NCBI GenBank assembly: GCA_020086605.1
Contig: JACBWW010000004.1
Location: 16,109,146 to 16,173,145, forward strand
Direction of reading: 5' to 3'
DNA length: 64,000 bases
From: Lanius collurio
Taxonomy: Eukaryota > Chordata > Aves > Passeriformes > Laniidae
Under the pieces are notes generated by a model. That model did not search any database. It saw only the letters and a list, made by a program, of their open reading frames with translations, and had not been told where the DNA came from. The translations under genes and the position numbers were made by a program. Positions 1 through 13,900 of the stretch are shown piece by piece. The stretch's first letter is position 1, and every line of letters begins with the position of its first letter.

Positions 1-3000
1 AAACTGGAGCCTTGATTTGGTTGAAAAAGGTTTGGCTGCAGTTTACATTGCTGTAGTTTTCATCTGAGCCCCAACTGATTGTGTTTAAGGGTTCAGAAAC
101 ACTGTTCAAAGTTTGGTTGTTTTCAATTCCATGGCACTAAGTATTTACTGACTCTCTACACTAGGTCAATTGAGAAGAAATGAAATAATAAGGTCACGCT
201 CACCAGAATTGTTACGAAAATCTGCCCCAATAGTAGAACTGAAAGAACTCGCAGAAATAAGGTAAGAATGAACAAGCTATGAGAAGTGTGGGTTGCCCCC
301 ACAGAGTTCTGCAGAACATTGACACTGAAGTGTACAGGTGACAAGTTAAGCGTTAGCTTTGTGAATTAGTTCACTTTTGACCACATTAGAAGGAATATCT
401 AATTGTTTTTAGGCTCAAAGAGAAACCTTTAGGATTAAAGAAGAATCCCTCAAAGAAGTGGGTTGGTAACACTACCCACTCTGACAATATACTAAAACAA
501 GAATACTAGGGAGTCTTACACAAATATGCAGAGAACCTTTTCTCTTACTGCCAGTTCCAGTTCTAAGAATCAAGTAAATAGACACTTCTGACAGATAAGC
601 TTTGGTAAATGTATCTCAAGAAGTTTAACACATTACTGTACGCACTTGTCTATCCCACCACTTTACTAGAGAGGAGAACCCTAAAAAGTAAATAAACAAA
701 ATGGGGAGTTAGTCCACATCTTACTTGCTCCAGGTTACAGTCCTAACCAGTATTTTAGCACAAACCTTCTCTGATGGATTCACCTGAGTTGTTAGATTTT
801 AAATCAGTTGTGAAAATGCAGACGATCCCCTCATTTTGTCACTCCCTTGACAAAAGTGATAACCATATTTGCACTGAAATAGTCCACAACTGAGAAATGC
901 TATGCTAAATACACTTATTTCTGCCCTGGTCTACCCATGGATGTCCTAGGATCATTCAGGCTATCCCATTTTTGACAGTTTACTCAGTTCGAGGTCTTAC
1001 AGCAGAATTGTGGTCTGCAAACACAGTCATTAGGCCACTGACCAATTCAATCGATTTGTCTGTCTTCCTTCCTTTCTGAACCACAATTCTTTTGACATGA
1101 ACTGCCTGTAAAGCCACTAACAAACTCTTTCCATCCAAAGAGTTTCCTCTGGAATTGCCAAAGAACCTTCCTTCTACTGGTGCTGTCCTTTCATGGAGAA
1201 GCAACATTTCACCAAGAGGCATGGTATGAAAGCTATGTGAATGGTTTTGCTTTCACACAATTCGCTTTCAGTTTTGTGACTGTTGCTCTAAGGTGAAGAT
1301 AAATACATAGAATAAAATGCAAAAGAGAGAAGCAAAAAACAACCCCCCAAAAGGAGTAACTACACAGGACAGAAAACAAAGAGAGGCTTAAGACGCTCCT
1401 CAAGTCACACTTTTTTAAAAACTTAGAAAATCTATTTCTTGGCTACCTTGATTTTATATAGGAAATTGGGGGTTGGCGGTGCTTAATTTATGCTTCAGGG
1501 GAAAACAGAATGTTACCCCTCCCATTTGCAGTTTTCTTCAGTTCATTAAATGAAAGAAATTGATTTGGCGAAGGTAATTTTGTAATTAAAAAGCTTATCA
1601 TGGCTTTCTCTAATGAGCTAAGCAAACAGACAGTAATTCAGTGACAACATTTACACAGTGCACACTGGGGGACGTTTGTTTATAAAATTAAATAATAGAA
1701 GGAAATGGGAGGAAGAGAGAAGGGAAAGCCAGCAAAGGAGAAGAGGTCAATTCTAGATCCAAGTTCACCCCAGGACCCTGGTCCTCTGATGACTTGCTCC
1801 TGTTTCCATTGCATCACAGCAGCAAAAAGAAGAAAAGACTGTAAGAGACCTAAGCTACCCCCTTGTGTAAGTGGGATTTTCACACACTGAATTTACTATG
1901 GTCTCATCTTCAGCTGGGACCATAGCCAACTCTCTGTTCAGGATTTCAGGGAACAGCTTTATACTCATGCAAGGCTAAGAATTACCTTTCCAGGATACAT
2001 TTCCTCCCTCTAGGGTGCCAGAGGCTTCACACACACCAGCTGAGGGCACAGTGTGGAAGGGAAGACAAACTCTTGAGAACAAGAGGTAAACTTGACTTCA
2101 AATAGCTATTCTATTACACTTGGAATGAAACCCAGAACTCACACTACTCCTTTTTTACCTTCAGAAAGCAAGAAAACATGACAAAGAACCTGCCTCAAGC
2201 AAAGCTTGGTGCATTGAATGATGAAAAAAAAAGAGACAAGAAATCCAACAGTTCCCTGGAGATTTTTCTCCTCTTTGTCTGCTCTGTTATGCAGAAGTAC
2301 ACCATTCCCATCCTAGGGGAAAGCTTCCTAGAACAGAAAGGAGGAAGTCTCTTCTCCTCTGCCCCTGCTTCCCTCAGCCTTCAAAGTTTGTTCTCCTGTC
2401 ATCCCTCCCTGCTCTGTGTAACTATGGATGAAACCTCAGGCAGTTTAAGAGCAGAGGGAAGTGAGCTCTGAAAAAGTCATTCTCAGTTTTCTGAGTTTCT
2501 CACACTTAAAAAGCTGTTCCCTCTATTCTTGAAAAGACACCTGGCTCAGATACTGTAGCAATAGGCAAGTGCAATTCAGAGAAAAAGATGAGTCCTAAAA
2601 AGAGTGAGCAGAAGATCAGTTAGATGTGAGGCAGCACAGAGGCAGGAAAATGCTGTAAAGAAAAAGGTTAATAGTGGGAGCGAACCCGCAAAGCTTAAAA
2701 GAGCAGAGAGAGAGAACAAAATGGGAACTTCCGTGGACAGAGTAAAAGAACCTGTGGATCTAAAAAATTGTCACATTTCAACTAAGAAAAAGCTACCTTC
2801 TGATGACTAGCATTTAATTTCAAACCCTTCTTTACAGCTATAATGTAGAGCACAAAACTCATATTAACAAAGAAGAAAATAGTTTAGAAAATCTGATTCT
2901 CAAATTTCCAGATGAATTCCCTTTTAAAGGATGGGGTAAATCCATCCCTATACATCATCAGAGGTCAGTATATCACTGTGCCTCATAGATACATAAGGGT

Positions 3001-4717
3001 GGACATAACAATGAGATTTCCTTTTTTCCTTAGTATTTACTCCATAAGACAACCTACCTCCATTCTGAACCGAGTCCAACAGGAGCCACTAGTACAGCAT
3101 ATGTTCCAGCACCTCCTGAGACTCTGACACCAAAAGGCATTTTTAGATTTTAAAAAACCCCAACAAATGAATTTGCTGAGTCCTGGCCCACACCTACACT
3201 TTTCTGAATAGCCTCTCAAAGATTAATGCCAACCCAATTTACTAAGTTAATAACTGATTTCTGCGGTGTAAAAAGCTACCTGCAACTTACATAGTGTTGC
3301 ATGGAGCTAAGTCAAACTGCTCTCATCCTAAATTTAACTGATGCTTCCTTACAGTAAAAAAGAAGTTCTCCATCTCCGTTTTTGTCAGATGTATCCTTGA
3401 CATATCCCATTATTTTCTCCAATACATGAAAGCAAGGATACTGCATAAGAGCATTCTAAGACCACAGGGCAGGCTCTGAAATTCTGTAGGAACTGAACTC
3501 CTTGCTGCAGGAGCTGGACACACACCAAAACAAAACAGATAAAATCACAACCAAGCTGAGCATCTGTAGTAATCCTTAATCCATTCTCCTGGAAAGGAGA
3601 GTCCTGTGACTTCTCTCATACTACACCCTGCTGGCTGTCCCTGAATGTTCTCTGACAAAATGACACAATTGCACCATCATTACTACCTGACATCCACACA
3701 TCCTCACAGTACAAATTTGATACATATCAGGCATAAACCCACAGCTTCACCTCTGTAAAATTAGCCAGAGAATATGATAGAACATTTAAGGCTATTGTCA
3801 TGACAGCTGGAGTTAAATGCACCTGACCCCACAAACAATCAGAGGTGCAAAACCAGACAGTCCAAGATCCAGCACAAAGTCTATGAGTACACACTAAAAT
3901 CCTTTGAACAAATCTGAGAAAGCAGAATAAATTTATTGGTACCATGTGGCCCAGCTTTTCTGTTTTTATCTAAGATGTCCTAAAGCTGTGTCATTGAAAC
4001 ATCGTCATGATGCACAGCAGGGAGAATCTCCTTCAGTACACAGGCACAGAGGCAGAGCTTAAGATAAGACCAGAACTGCCCTGATTGCCATGACTCACAG
4101 TCAAATGTGTCTAGGAATTGCTGATAATTAAGTCTTATGAATCTCAGTACCACACACAATCCTGCAAGCTAACAAGCACTCCATGAGTTAAAGGAATTTG
4201 ATATACTCACAACAGTTACTAATTGGTTACCAATGAACTGAATAATTGGTTGCCAATATTTGTCCCAAATCCCCTTTTCAACTATATTTTCCAGCATAAA
4301 AACTATTTCCTTCTCCTTCATCCTTTGTCTTCTCTCATCCTTATAACCTTTCCCTTAAGTGCTTTTGAATCCAGGAGCAAACCCTTCAGGAAAACAAAGT
4401 TAGCCAGTGATGATTTGCTGGCAAGAAAACAGACAAGAGCCTAAGAAGCTGCCTAGGTCAGACCTCAGGGTAGAACTGTGCCACTTCATTAGCTGCAACA
4501 GTAACATGAAAATCCCAGTGGCTCTGCAGTAATAAATATGTAATAAATACTACCTTTATACATAACAGAAAAACCCTGCAAGTTACACTGCTGGGGAATA
4601 ATTCTGCTTTGTGCTTAGGCAAACTGACTAAATGGAATATAGCAAAAGCTTTTCCATCTCTTAGTTCTGTAACCTAATATTCTCAGCAAAACAGGAAATA
4701 CATTTTTATTTCTGAAG
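1..4717. other. Unassigned non-coding DNA, no gene seen
   Basis: This AT-rich stretch has only short scattered reading frames (under 100 codons) on both strands with no recognisable domain, signal peptide or family motif. I see no repeat family that I can name, no CpG-rich promoter-like block and no structured RNA. It reads as intergenic or intronic DNA. Confidence 0.6.
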
Positions 4718-4777
4718 GGTTTTTTTTGGTTGGCTGGTTGTTTGCTTTTTGTTGTGTTTTGGTTTGGGATTTTTTGT
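4718..4777. repeat. T/G-rich low-complexity tract
   Basis: About 60 bases made almost only of T runs broken by GG or single G/C (T8GGTTGGCTGG-like start, then TTTGTTGTG and GGTTTGGG). On the minus strand it is an A-rich tract broken by CC pairs. Its composition matches the A/C-rich tracts near 47.4 and 50.8 kb and the T/G-rich one near 27.5 kb. It may be the decayed poly-A tail of an old retroposed sequence, but no element body is recognisable beside it. Confidence 0.7.
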
Positions 4778-7700
4778 AATGATGAATTTGTAATTGACTT
4801 GTTTATGGGAGACCGAATGTAACTGGCTATATGGGCAGGATAGAAGCAGAGCTGCTCTAGCAGGCTGCACCGCTCATGAGCTTAGAGTATGAAGACAGAA
4901 CAGAGGGTTTCCACAGCTCAGGTAGAGATAGCCATTGGCTTTTGGAAGAATAGGACCAGACCTACATGCAGTGCCATTATGCTGTATTGTAGGGACTCTT
5001 TTCTGACAGGATAGTAACTGTTGGGAACTAACCCTGGATTTCCTTTGACCTGAAAGAAATTATACCTGAGGCAACACTACACAGAGATAATTAATAGATA
5101 ACAACTTAAACATGTGAGGGCCAGCTGAAGAGAAGGCAAGTAGAAGAGCTATTGAGAAGAGCAGAACTGAAAAATGATCTATGCATCTCCCACCTTACTG
5201 GCAATTCAGGGTGGGTTTTTTTCCTTTTCTTTTTTTTTTTTTTTTACCGTGGGAAGTGAGGTTGTCATGATGAGGTGAGGATGAGGTGGCTTTGAGGTTT
5301 CTCCAAGGAGTATTTAACTACCCCCTGGGTATTTTAGTGCCTGCACATGTGAAACGCTTGAGTATTAGCTTAGCTCTCTTTCTCCAGTTAAAAGCATTAA
5401 ATTGCAGATACCAAGTGTTTTCCTCCCCTCATTATCTTTAGAATTCCTGAAAGCTAAAGCAGTTTTGTCATGACTCACATTATAAAAAGAACAAGCAATG
5501 TGACTGCTCCCACTTATCATGCACATGTACAAAACAAATATTCTCTGTCCGCTCTACCTTGACTTGCTGGTGCCTGCAGTCCTATCATCACAGCCATCTG
5601 TTTAAGCATTAATGCCAAGCTCAATTCCATGAAGCAATTTCTTCTATTTTTTACTCATTTTTTTTCTCTTTTTTTCTTTTACCCCCTCAAGGTTGGAAAT
5701 CTCCCCCTACTCCATTATTCTTCTATCACACCCATTAAATTAATTAGAATTTTATAGATGACAATGAAAAGAAGAATTAGGCTACAACATGAGTAAAATC
5801 CTGGATGATGAGAGAAAATACCCATTCTCAGATCAGAGAGACAGGGCACAAATCACAGTACCAAGGAGAATTTGAAAACAGACACTCTTCATGATTTTAT
5901 CCACAACCACTTATCTCCCAGAATATATGGTGATTCTTATTAGAGTTATTCATGAATATAATTCATTCAGTGACATGATCTGATCGCTGTTATACCTTTT
6001 GATTCAGAAAATTTGTTAGCGATGGAAAGATGATAAATTTTCTAAATTAAAAAGACACTGAGAAAACACACTGAGGCTTTACATTAAGTTCATAAGTCTT
6101 CTCAAAGAAGAGATTAGCTGGGTTTTCTCCAGATTCAAAGTAATGGCAGTTTCTGGAATACAGGCTTTTCTTTTGAAAAATGATATCACCTCAGCCCTTT
6201 TCAGCTCTCAGCTCACAATGTTACCACTGCTGCAGTTACGAAGACATCCAAAGTACGATACAAATTTTGTGAAGTCACATGACAAGTTAGGGCTTTAACT
6301 GTCACTTGAGCTTGCCTTTCAAAAGTTGCAACAAAGAATGCAATTTAACCATGTAGAACAGGTGTCATATTTGGGATAAATAACAGATTAAATTTCCAAA
6401 TGTGATAAAGCTGATTAAAAAGTTTTACAAGATAGGAAATAGCTCTTCAGTAAACCCTCACAAAGTACAGAATTTTTTCAGCTACCTCTGTAACTTCTGC
6501 TCCTTTTAGACTATGAACATAACTCTTCACATATATATGGAAAAGCTGAAATTATAAAGCACTGGACCATATTTTGGTGGCAAGTGTTTTGAGTGACACT
6601 GCTTCATCTGTGGTAAGGATAAGCCTCTAATCTTCTGAGTCCTTGCTAACAAATTCAGATTCAAGGAGCTTTGGATCTGTTCCCATTTTCAATGTATAAG
6701 CAGAAAGAAAACACTGCCGAAGGCTTTTGCACACTTGTGCGTTTATCATACCCAAATTTCAAACCTCAGCCTTTCCAGTCTTTCTGAGGGATGGGTGAGT
6801 GGCTAAAAACCTGCATTACCATTTCATAGCTCAATCCTTTTCTTGTGATAGACACCCAGATGGAGCCAGAGGGCTCCTTACTACTGAAGTTGTGATGCAC
6901 ATGTGGAAAGGCACACTGCTGTGACTCATCACCAGCTCTTATGACCAACATAGGATACACAGTCTCTGCAGAATGTAGCACTTCCAATTCCCTTTTACAA
7001 AGCCTTTTATCATCAGTACTGTGTATAAAACACTGGGTAATAATGATTATGGTTAGGTTAATAATTCACTGAAAATAAAATCCATGCAATTTTGGCCCTT
7101 CTTTATTCCTCATGGACTGAACCATATTTCTGTGAATGGATTTGTTATTCAGAAACATCCACCAAATAGTTCATCTGAGCACATTTCCGCCTCCAGAACA
7201 CTTGCGAACTGCTCACTTCAATTATCTGCTATTCACAGTGTGCGAGTGGTAGCACAGTACTGTTTCCAGTTCCTGACTACAGGAAAAAAAACTTTTCAAA
7301 TGGGAGAGTGATAAGCAGCAAATGCTAAATTACTATTCATAAATAGCTTTCAGAGATAGATAACTGCATGACTATATGCTCACGTTAAAGCCTGTGAAAC
7401 CTACAAAACAGAGAAATACTTTTACAAATACCTTCAGGAAAGGAATAATCTGACCCCACAGACAGCTATAATCACATTCAGTCCTTTATTTCTAAAAGTA
7501 TTTACAAATGGCCTTTTGTATTAAGCAGCAATTTGATATCCATGAGGGAGATTTTTAAACTCTTGAGTAGTGATATTATACTGAAGAATTCCTTGCTATT
7601 TTTCAAATGGAAAGAAGAGACATATCCAAGGAAATTCAGTAATTTTTAAGCAGATTCTTCACCTTCTCTACTGGCAATCATCACCACTTCCTTTTCCTAT

Positions 7701-10700
7701 TTTGTGTGCTGTATACATATGTGAGTAATGTAATCTTCCACCCAAAGCTGTGACGCTAAAAACCCACCCACATTTTTCCACAACCCAATAACTAATCACT
7801 GCAAAGTTCTCTTTGATTATGATGTGAAGCATAATAATAACCATGAAGGGAGATGACCAAAATTTTATTGGTATCAATCTCAATAGCTAAAAGCTGGTTA
7901 TGCTATTTCTGTGTCAGAAGAAGGAGAGGTACTATACTATATAATTTAGTGACTGGATAACAGCATTCTTCTGCCATGGTTGAGTTGTGGCATGTGATGG
8001 TTGCATAGTGACATTTGGGTGGCTGATTGATGGAGAGCTTTTACAACACTGAATTTGACAGGGTGTGGTTGTGCTATGACTTTGCCATGGGTGACTTAAT
8101 TTTTTTAAGGTAGGAATAGACAAGAAGCTGTTTGAGATTACAGAAGTCAGAAATGAGATATAATAAGTACCACTCTAGCCATCTATAGTAACAACATCTG
8201 CTCCTTCTGAGTCGTCTTTTCATTTTTATTTTGAACTGTCAGTAAAAAAGAAAAAATATCCAATGCTGTAACTAATGTCAGAAGAAATCAGCCAAAAATC
8301 AAGACAATGAAAGGCAGCAAACTTCCCACATTTCTTTGAGCCTAGCTACCCCAACCCCCTTGCTCTTCAAAATCCTCCCTCTTGCTTGCCAATACAGTGC
8401 TCGCCCCCTCTTTATTTTTAAAAATATTTTTTACAGTTAAGGGCTGACTGTAAGCTCCAGGGTTGGTGGGGACTTCAATTTGATGCTCACTTCAAAGGGA
8501 ATGTGCTGGGTGCTTACACACGAATGACATGTCATCACTTCTCTTGCTGCACGCAGTGTGCCCTGATGAATAATCGAGGCAGCTTTTATAGAGATGCAAG
8601 AAATGCTGATCACAGTTTGTCTCTGAGTCAGTTGACATTTTTATTTTATATATAAAGCAAATTAGGGTGGAAGACAGAGAGCAAGAGATGAGGCTGTGTG
8701 CCAACCTCTTCAGATCTCATTTAGTCTATGTTACAGAGCACTTACTCTTTACAATCCCGCATGCTAATAAGGGGCATATATCCCTCCTCTGAGAAACTAA
8801 TAGATCTTGAGACATCTTAAAGGAAAGACAAAAAAAAAATTTACAGCCTTTAGTGTAGACATCTGTGCCTCTATAATTGTGGTGGGATTAGAGAGGGAGG
8901 AGAGGGACTTGCAACACTGCTGAGGAGAGGGGCATGGGGGCTGTCAGATATTTCCACAAGAAAAGAGTCATTCCAACATCTATTAAAAGGAATCTGGCAC
9001 TTGCATTGGACACAAACAATGACAGTGAAAAACCACTTCTCTTTGGAAGAACTCTGCCATAGTGCTTTGAAAGTTCTGCTGTCCTTGTGATAGTCCCCTA
9101 CCACCCTCCCAATTGTGATTGGGATGTGACCTGCAACATTCACAAATATCCCAGTCCTACATGAAAGCAAGCAATCTTGTCTTCATTAATTCAGGGTTTT
9201 ACCCAGCTTCAAACACCAAGCTCAAAGCTATTAAGCAAGAAAATCTGATGGGGGGGAATCTTCATAAGGATCACAGTTTACAAATTTAATAATGAAGTGG
9301 ACAATTATTTCAGTGAAATGTAATGTGATCTTTCACAGTAACAGCAGCAAAGAAGCATTAGATATTGCTGGGCTCACGCACCATGCCATTTTTCGTCCTC
9401 AATTTCCTACAATATAGGGGTAAGAAGTCAGATTGGTGGAAGATGGCTTGCAGGTTTCCAAAAGAGAAGTTGGGCCATTCTGTTCTATATAAAGTCTAGA
9501 CACCGTGTATGTTATCCTTCTTCTTTTCCATCTTCTGTGACTCTATTCAGCCTAACAGAAATAGAGACTCAAACAGAGTAAATCCAAACAAGACCTGATG
9601 GAACAGAAATATCTGATTAGGACATTGGAGAAAAAAAAAAGAAAAAAAGAAAAAAAAAATTCAGAAGCTCACTGTGATATAGAACTGTTCATTGAAGAAG
9701 TCTGTAGGGAGATACTTCTTGCAAGTTTAAAGGAAAACTTTGCAATTATAAATCAAATTGGTTGAGTTGAAACTGAAATGACATTTTAAGTGTTGGACTG
9801 GCATGTGTAGAAGGTTACTCTTCAGCCTGCATTTACTGACACATGTAGCAGCAAAGGTAAAACTAGTGCTTTGAGAACTTTGTCATCTCTTTTTCCAATT
9901 TCTAAAGTTTCAAGTTTAGCAGGTATGTCAGGTCTTTCTACTTATTGGCACAGCAATATCTAAGCAGAAAAGGTCCAGATGAGACAAGACATTGTGCAGT
10001 AGCTGAGTTATGTGTGAGAGAATCCACCCTCATTTTGGGCTTTGGAAGAGGTCAAATTCCAGTTTGAGGATACTCCCAAACCTCAGAGAGACATCACCTC
10101 ACTGGGAAGTGAGTGGAAAGAAGTTTAGGCCATCTACTTGACAACTTGCTGAAGATACAAACTAAACTCCTTTTCAGATTTTATCTTTTTGATGAAACAA
10201 GAGTTTCATTAGTGCTTGAAAGGCCTGACAAGAAAAAAATATCAGAAATTTCACAGGTGGGAGAGTTGAAGCACAAGTAACAACAGCAGAGCCTGGAAAA
10301 GAACTTGGAAAAATCAGCCATAACTTTCTGTCTATTCCTTGACATTTTTGCACTATTTTCACTTGTCTCTGGGTCCATTTGCTATCTATATCAGAGTCAC
10401 TTTCCACACAACCGTACAGTGAAGCTAAAGATGAAGCCCACTTTTCTATCACAATGTTTCAATAATAGCTAGGTAGGTCCCGACAAAGAGGGAGACCACC
10501 ATGCACAGCCAGTGAGAATGAGGATTCTGGGAGATACTTCAGAACAACCTGAGTTTCACATTTTTGACTGGTCCTGCTTGAGGGATGCTCTGCTAGAAAA
10601 AAAATATTTATTGCTTTTTAGAGAAAAGGACTCACTAATTAACCTATGCCAGACCCAAATTTCATCAACACAATAGCTACCCGCAGGCCAACTTGCAATT

Positions 10701-10792
10701 TGTTACATGATTAGCTACTCCCAGCAAAACCTCAATCTTTACAGTCCAGACAGTCAATGCTGAAAAATATTTAAAAATATCACTTACTGTAT
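4778..10792. other. Unassigned non-coding DNA with homopolymer runs
   Basis: No gene recognised. Visible features are a run of 16 T at 5,230-5,245 and an A-rich run broken by single G at 9,630-9,659. The reading frames here are at most 99 codons, lie on both strands and carry no familiar motif. Confidence 0.6.
9630..9659. repeat. A-rich simple repeat
   Basis: Thirty bases of A interrupted by two single G residues. It could be a retroposon tail on the plus strand, but the sequence just upstream (9,540-9,629) matches no element I know. Confidence 0.8.
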
Positions 10793-10985
10793 TCAGAGGA
10801 AGAGGAAGGAAACTGAGGGAAGGAACTGAAAGAAGAAAACAGCAGTATATTGAAGAAGAAAAAAAAACAGTTCAAGAGGAAGAAATAAAGCAGGAGAAAA
10901 GGGAGATGAGATGTAACAAGAAGAAGGAGTTGAAACAGGAGGGAAGAAATGGAAAACGGGCAGTTGCATAAGGATAGAAGTTTTA
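10793..10985. repeat. Long purine-rich (GA) tract
   Basis: For roughly 190 bases the plus strand is dominated by A and G, built from GAAG, GGAAG and AGGAG words, with only isolated pyrimidines. The minus strand is therefore a polypyrimidine tract. Reading frames across it give low-complexity Lys/Glu-rich or Leu/Phe/Ser-rich peptides and should not be taken as genes. Confidence 0.75.
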
Positions 10986-13900
10986 AAAAGTTGGAAAATA
11001 AGTTACAAGGTTTTTTCTCCTCAAGTGAGCTTCTTGTGCAACATGGCTGCAGCAAAATTCACTTACAATCCTTCCTCTCCCTGCTAAAACTAGCCCAAGA
11101 TTTCTCATCTGAACTGCCAAAACTGAAATTTTAAAGCCAAAATAAGGTAGATTGGGAATGGTGTCTGCTTAAGAGCTTGAGCACCCCACCCTTGTCCCTT
11201 CCCATTTTATGTGGGTGTTGGAGTGACAATAGCAGCAGTGATCCCCATCTGAAGGGTAGGTGTCTATGAAAACTCTCCCTCACAGGCTTTGGAGCGGCAG
11301 CCAAAGCCAGGCTGCTCAGCCACCACAAAACATTTGGTGGCAGAAACCTGCAGTCCAGGAAGGGCATGGCACCCCAGCATCCAGCTCCTCCCCTTTCTAG
11401 CACAGGCAAAGGTGTCAGAGGGGTTACTCTGTGTTATCACTCTCTGCAGGCCACCACTTACAAGCACTTGCTTCCTTGAATTGTCCTGGCTGCTCCTACC
11501 ACCATGGAAGAAATCAGTACATGGTGCATAACGCTGGGACTGTGAAGTATTGTTTGGTCTCTGTCTTCCTTCTGCCTCTTTTTGCCTCACAGCTTCTCTT
11601 ACCAAATGACCAAAATATTTCCATTTGTATTTTCCCCCTGTTAACCCTTTCTACTGTGCTTTACTTGTGTCCTTCATTTGCAATTAAAACTTTCTATTAC
11701 TGGGCTATCTAAAAATATTCCTTTTATTATAATTATACTATGTGCCTTATTCTGCAGTCTTAATATTCTGAAAAGCAAACTGTTTTCACTCATACAGAAC
11801 ATGAATTCCCTGTCCTAGCTCTACGCAAGATGCAGTAAGAATTTTCCTTTTTTTTTTTTGGAATCTCAGCATTCCCAATGTCAGGACTGTGCATATCAGA
11901 GGGAAAAAAAGACAAAACAGACAAAATGAAACCACTGAAAAAAACCCTGCATGTAATAAAATATTTATAATTATTATTAGTAGTAGCAGAAGTAGTAGTA
12001 GTAGTAGTGTAGCTAAGTTCTAATTTTCTCCTACCCAAATCATATATATTCAAGAAAATATTTTCTCGGTTAAGTTGCATGTTTCCACTTTTATGGACGC
12101 TAAAATGAATGAATATGAGTTAAAGAGGTGTACTGATAGTTCACGTGATTATCTTCTCTTCGCTATCTTATCAATTTAAAAATGTCTTTGCATGAATGAT
12201 TTAAGTGGTTAAATAATCTATAGGCTATTTGCTTTACACAGAATCAAAATACAGACATTTGATTTTTTTGTATATTCTTTTGTTAAGCTAGTGAGTTAAA
12301 CATATCCCAGAAGCACAATGCCACATTAGTGTCACTGACTGCAAAACTGAGGCTGTGGCTGAATTTTGGCAGCTTGTTAAGTAAAAATACTGGGTAGAGA
12401 CAATGACTTTGTCTCTCTCTCTTATCAGTTGTTTCACTTACATGCTGGGGTAAAAGAAGTTTTCTGGATGGGAAGATGCTGAGAGCTTTTCTAATTTTTT
12501 CAGCAGTAAATGTTTTTTTTTAGTTTAATTTGGTGGTTATAAAATGCTCCTATTTCATTTGTATGCCTGTTTGGGGGCCTGTACAAGATTCAGATTCATT
12601 ATCTTGTTTTATCAAGCATGTAATAAATAAGCACAACTAATTTGAAACTTACTATATGTTCATGTTGTTTATTTCTGTATCTGTACTTACCACAGCTTTT
12701 CTAGCTCTCCTTTTTTCCTGTTTGCTGTACTCTTACTGCTGTTTTTTGAATTTGACTGGAAGTTCCTCACAGTCATACTGCCACACACATTGATACTGCA
12801 TAGACTGCATTGAGACATTGGACCCTGATTCTTAGAGGAATTTGAGAGTGATCAAAAACAGACCAGATAAACAAGTAGTAAAGGCGAGTTTTTCTTTAAT
12901 CTGTTCATTCATGATTATGGCATTGGGAGAAGAAAAATACAAAAGTAGTTTTCTGGGCAATTTATTATAGCTATCTATATTTGTGTCAATGCCCGAATAC
13001 CGAGTAACTGCCTTCCAGGAGAGCACAAGGGCAAGAAAGCCATCTACATTAGGACAAAGGAGTAAAACACAACATTCAGCTCTAACTTATAAACTTCCAT
13101 CTTTCAACACATCTAAAATAATTTTCTGCTTCTTTACTTGACCTCTAGCTCACTCAGGTCTCAATCTACTGTAGAGAGTTTTATAACTTTAACCACAGAT
13201 TTTTTGTGCAATTGTTCCAAAGATAGCTCAATTAGGCACATCAAAGAGCAAAGGAAGACAAAACCAAATCCAATTCACAAGGAGCAAATAAAAACAATCC
13301 ATATTTTCTCCCCAAAATAAATTGGAGACAAGGATATGGATTCTACTGTCAGATGATGCACAAAACGTACAGAGATTATGAAGAAAAGTACATACATATA
13401 TATATAAATCTTTCCCAGTGCAATTTCATAGTTGAAGCAAGTCATTCAGTCTGTCTGCTCAAAAGAAATTCAGGGCTCAAGGTCATGGGTGAAATCCCTC
13501 ACCTTCCAATGGAAACTTCTGTTTACAATGAGCCCTCCCAGCACTTCTCCCTGAATTAAGTGCAGGAAGCAAAAAGTTCAAACTCCATCAATTTCTATCT
13601 ATGTTTTCACCCACTCCAGCTGAAACCCATCATCATTTTAAAGCACCAAAGCAGTCTGAAAGGTTCACCCTAGTGACCATCTTGCAAGGCTGTCAGAGTG
13701 GAAACCTCATTGAGAAGAAGCAGCATCAAGTCAAGCAGGACATTCCAGAGAGGGCTCCCCTTAGCCACATTATAGTAACTAGATCTTCCCATGACCTTCA
13801 AGATGCCACTTCAGTTCCCTCCAAAGAGATTTAAGCAGCCTCTCTGCTATTAAGATATTTCTTCATTTGTCAACAGAAAGCTGCTCAATTGCTAGTCTGA

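Noticed and set aside
11264..11605. Minus-strand frame of 113 codons in a GC-richer patch, overlapped by plus-strand frames
   Set aside because: Both strands are open over the same bases because the patch is GC-richer and stop-poor. Neither translation resembles a known family and no splice context supports it.
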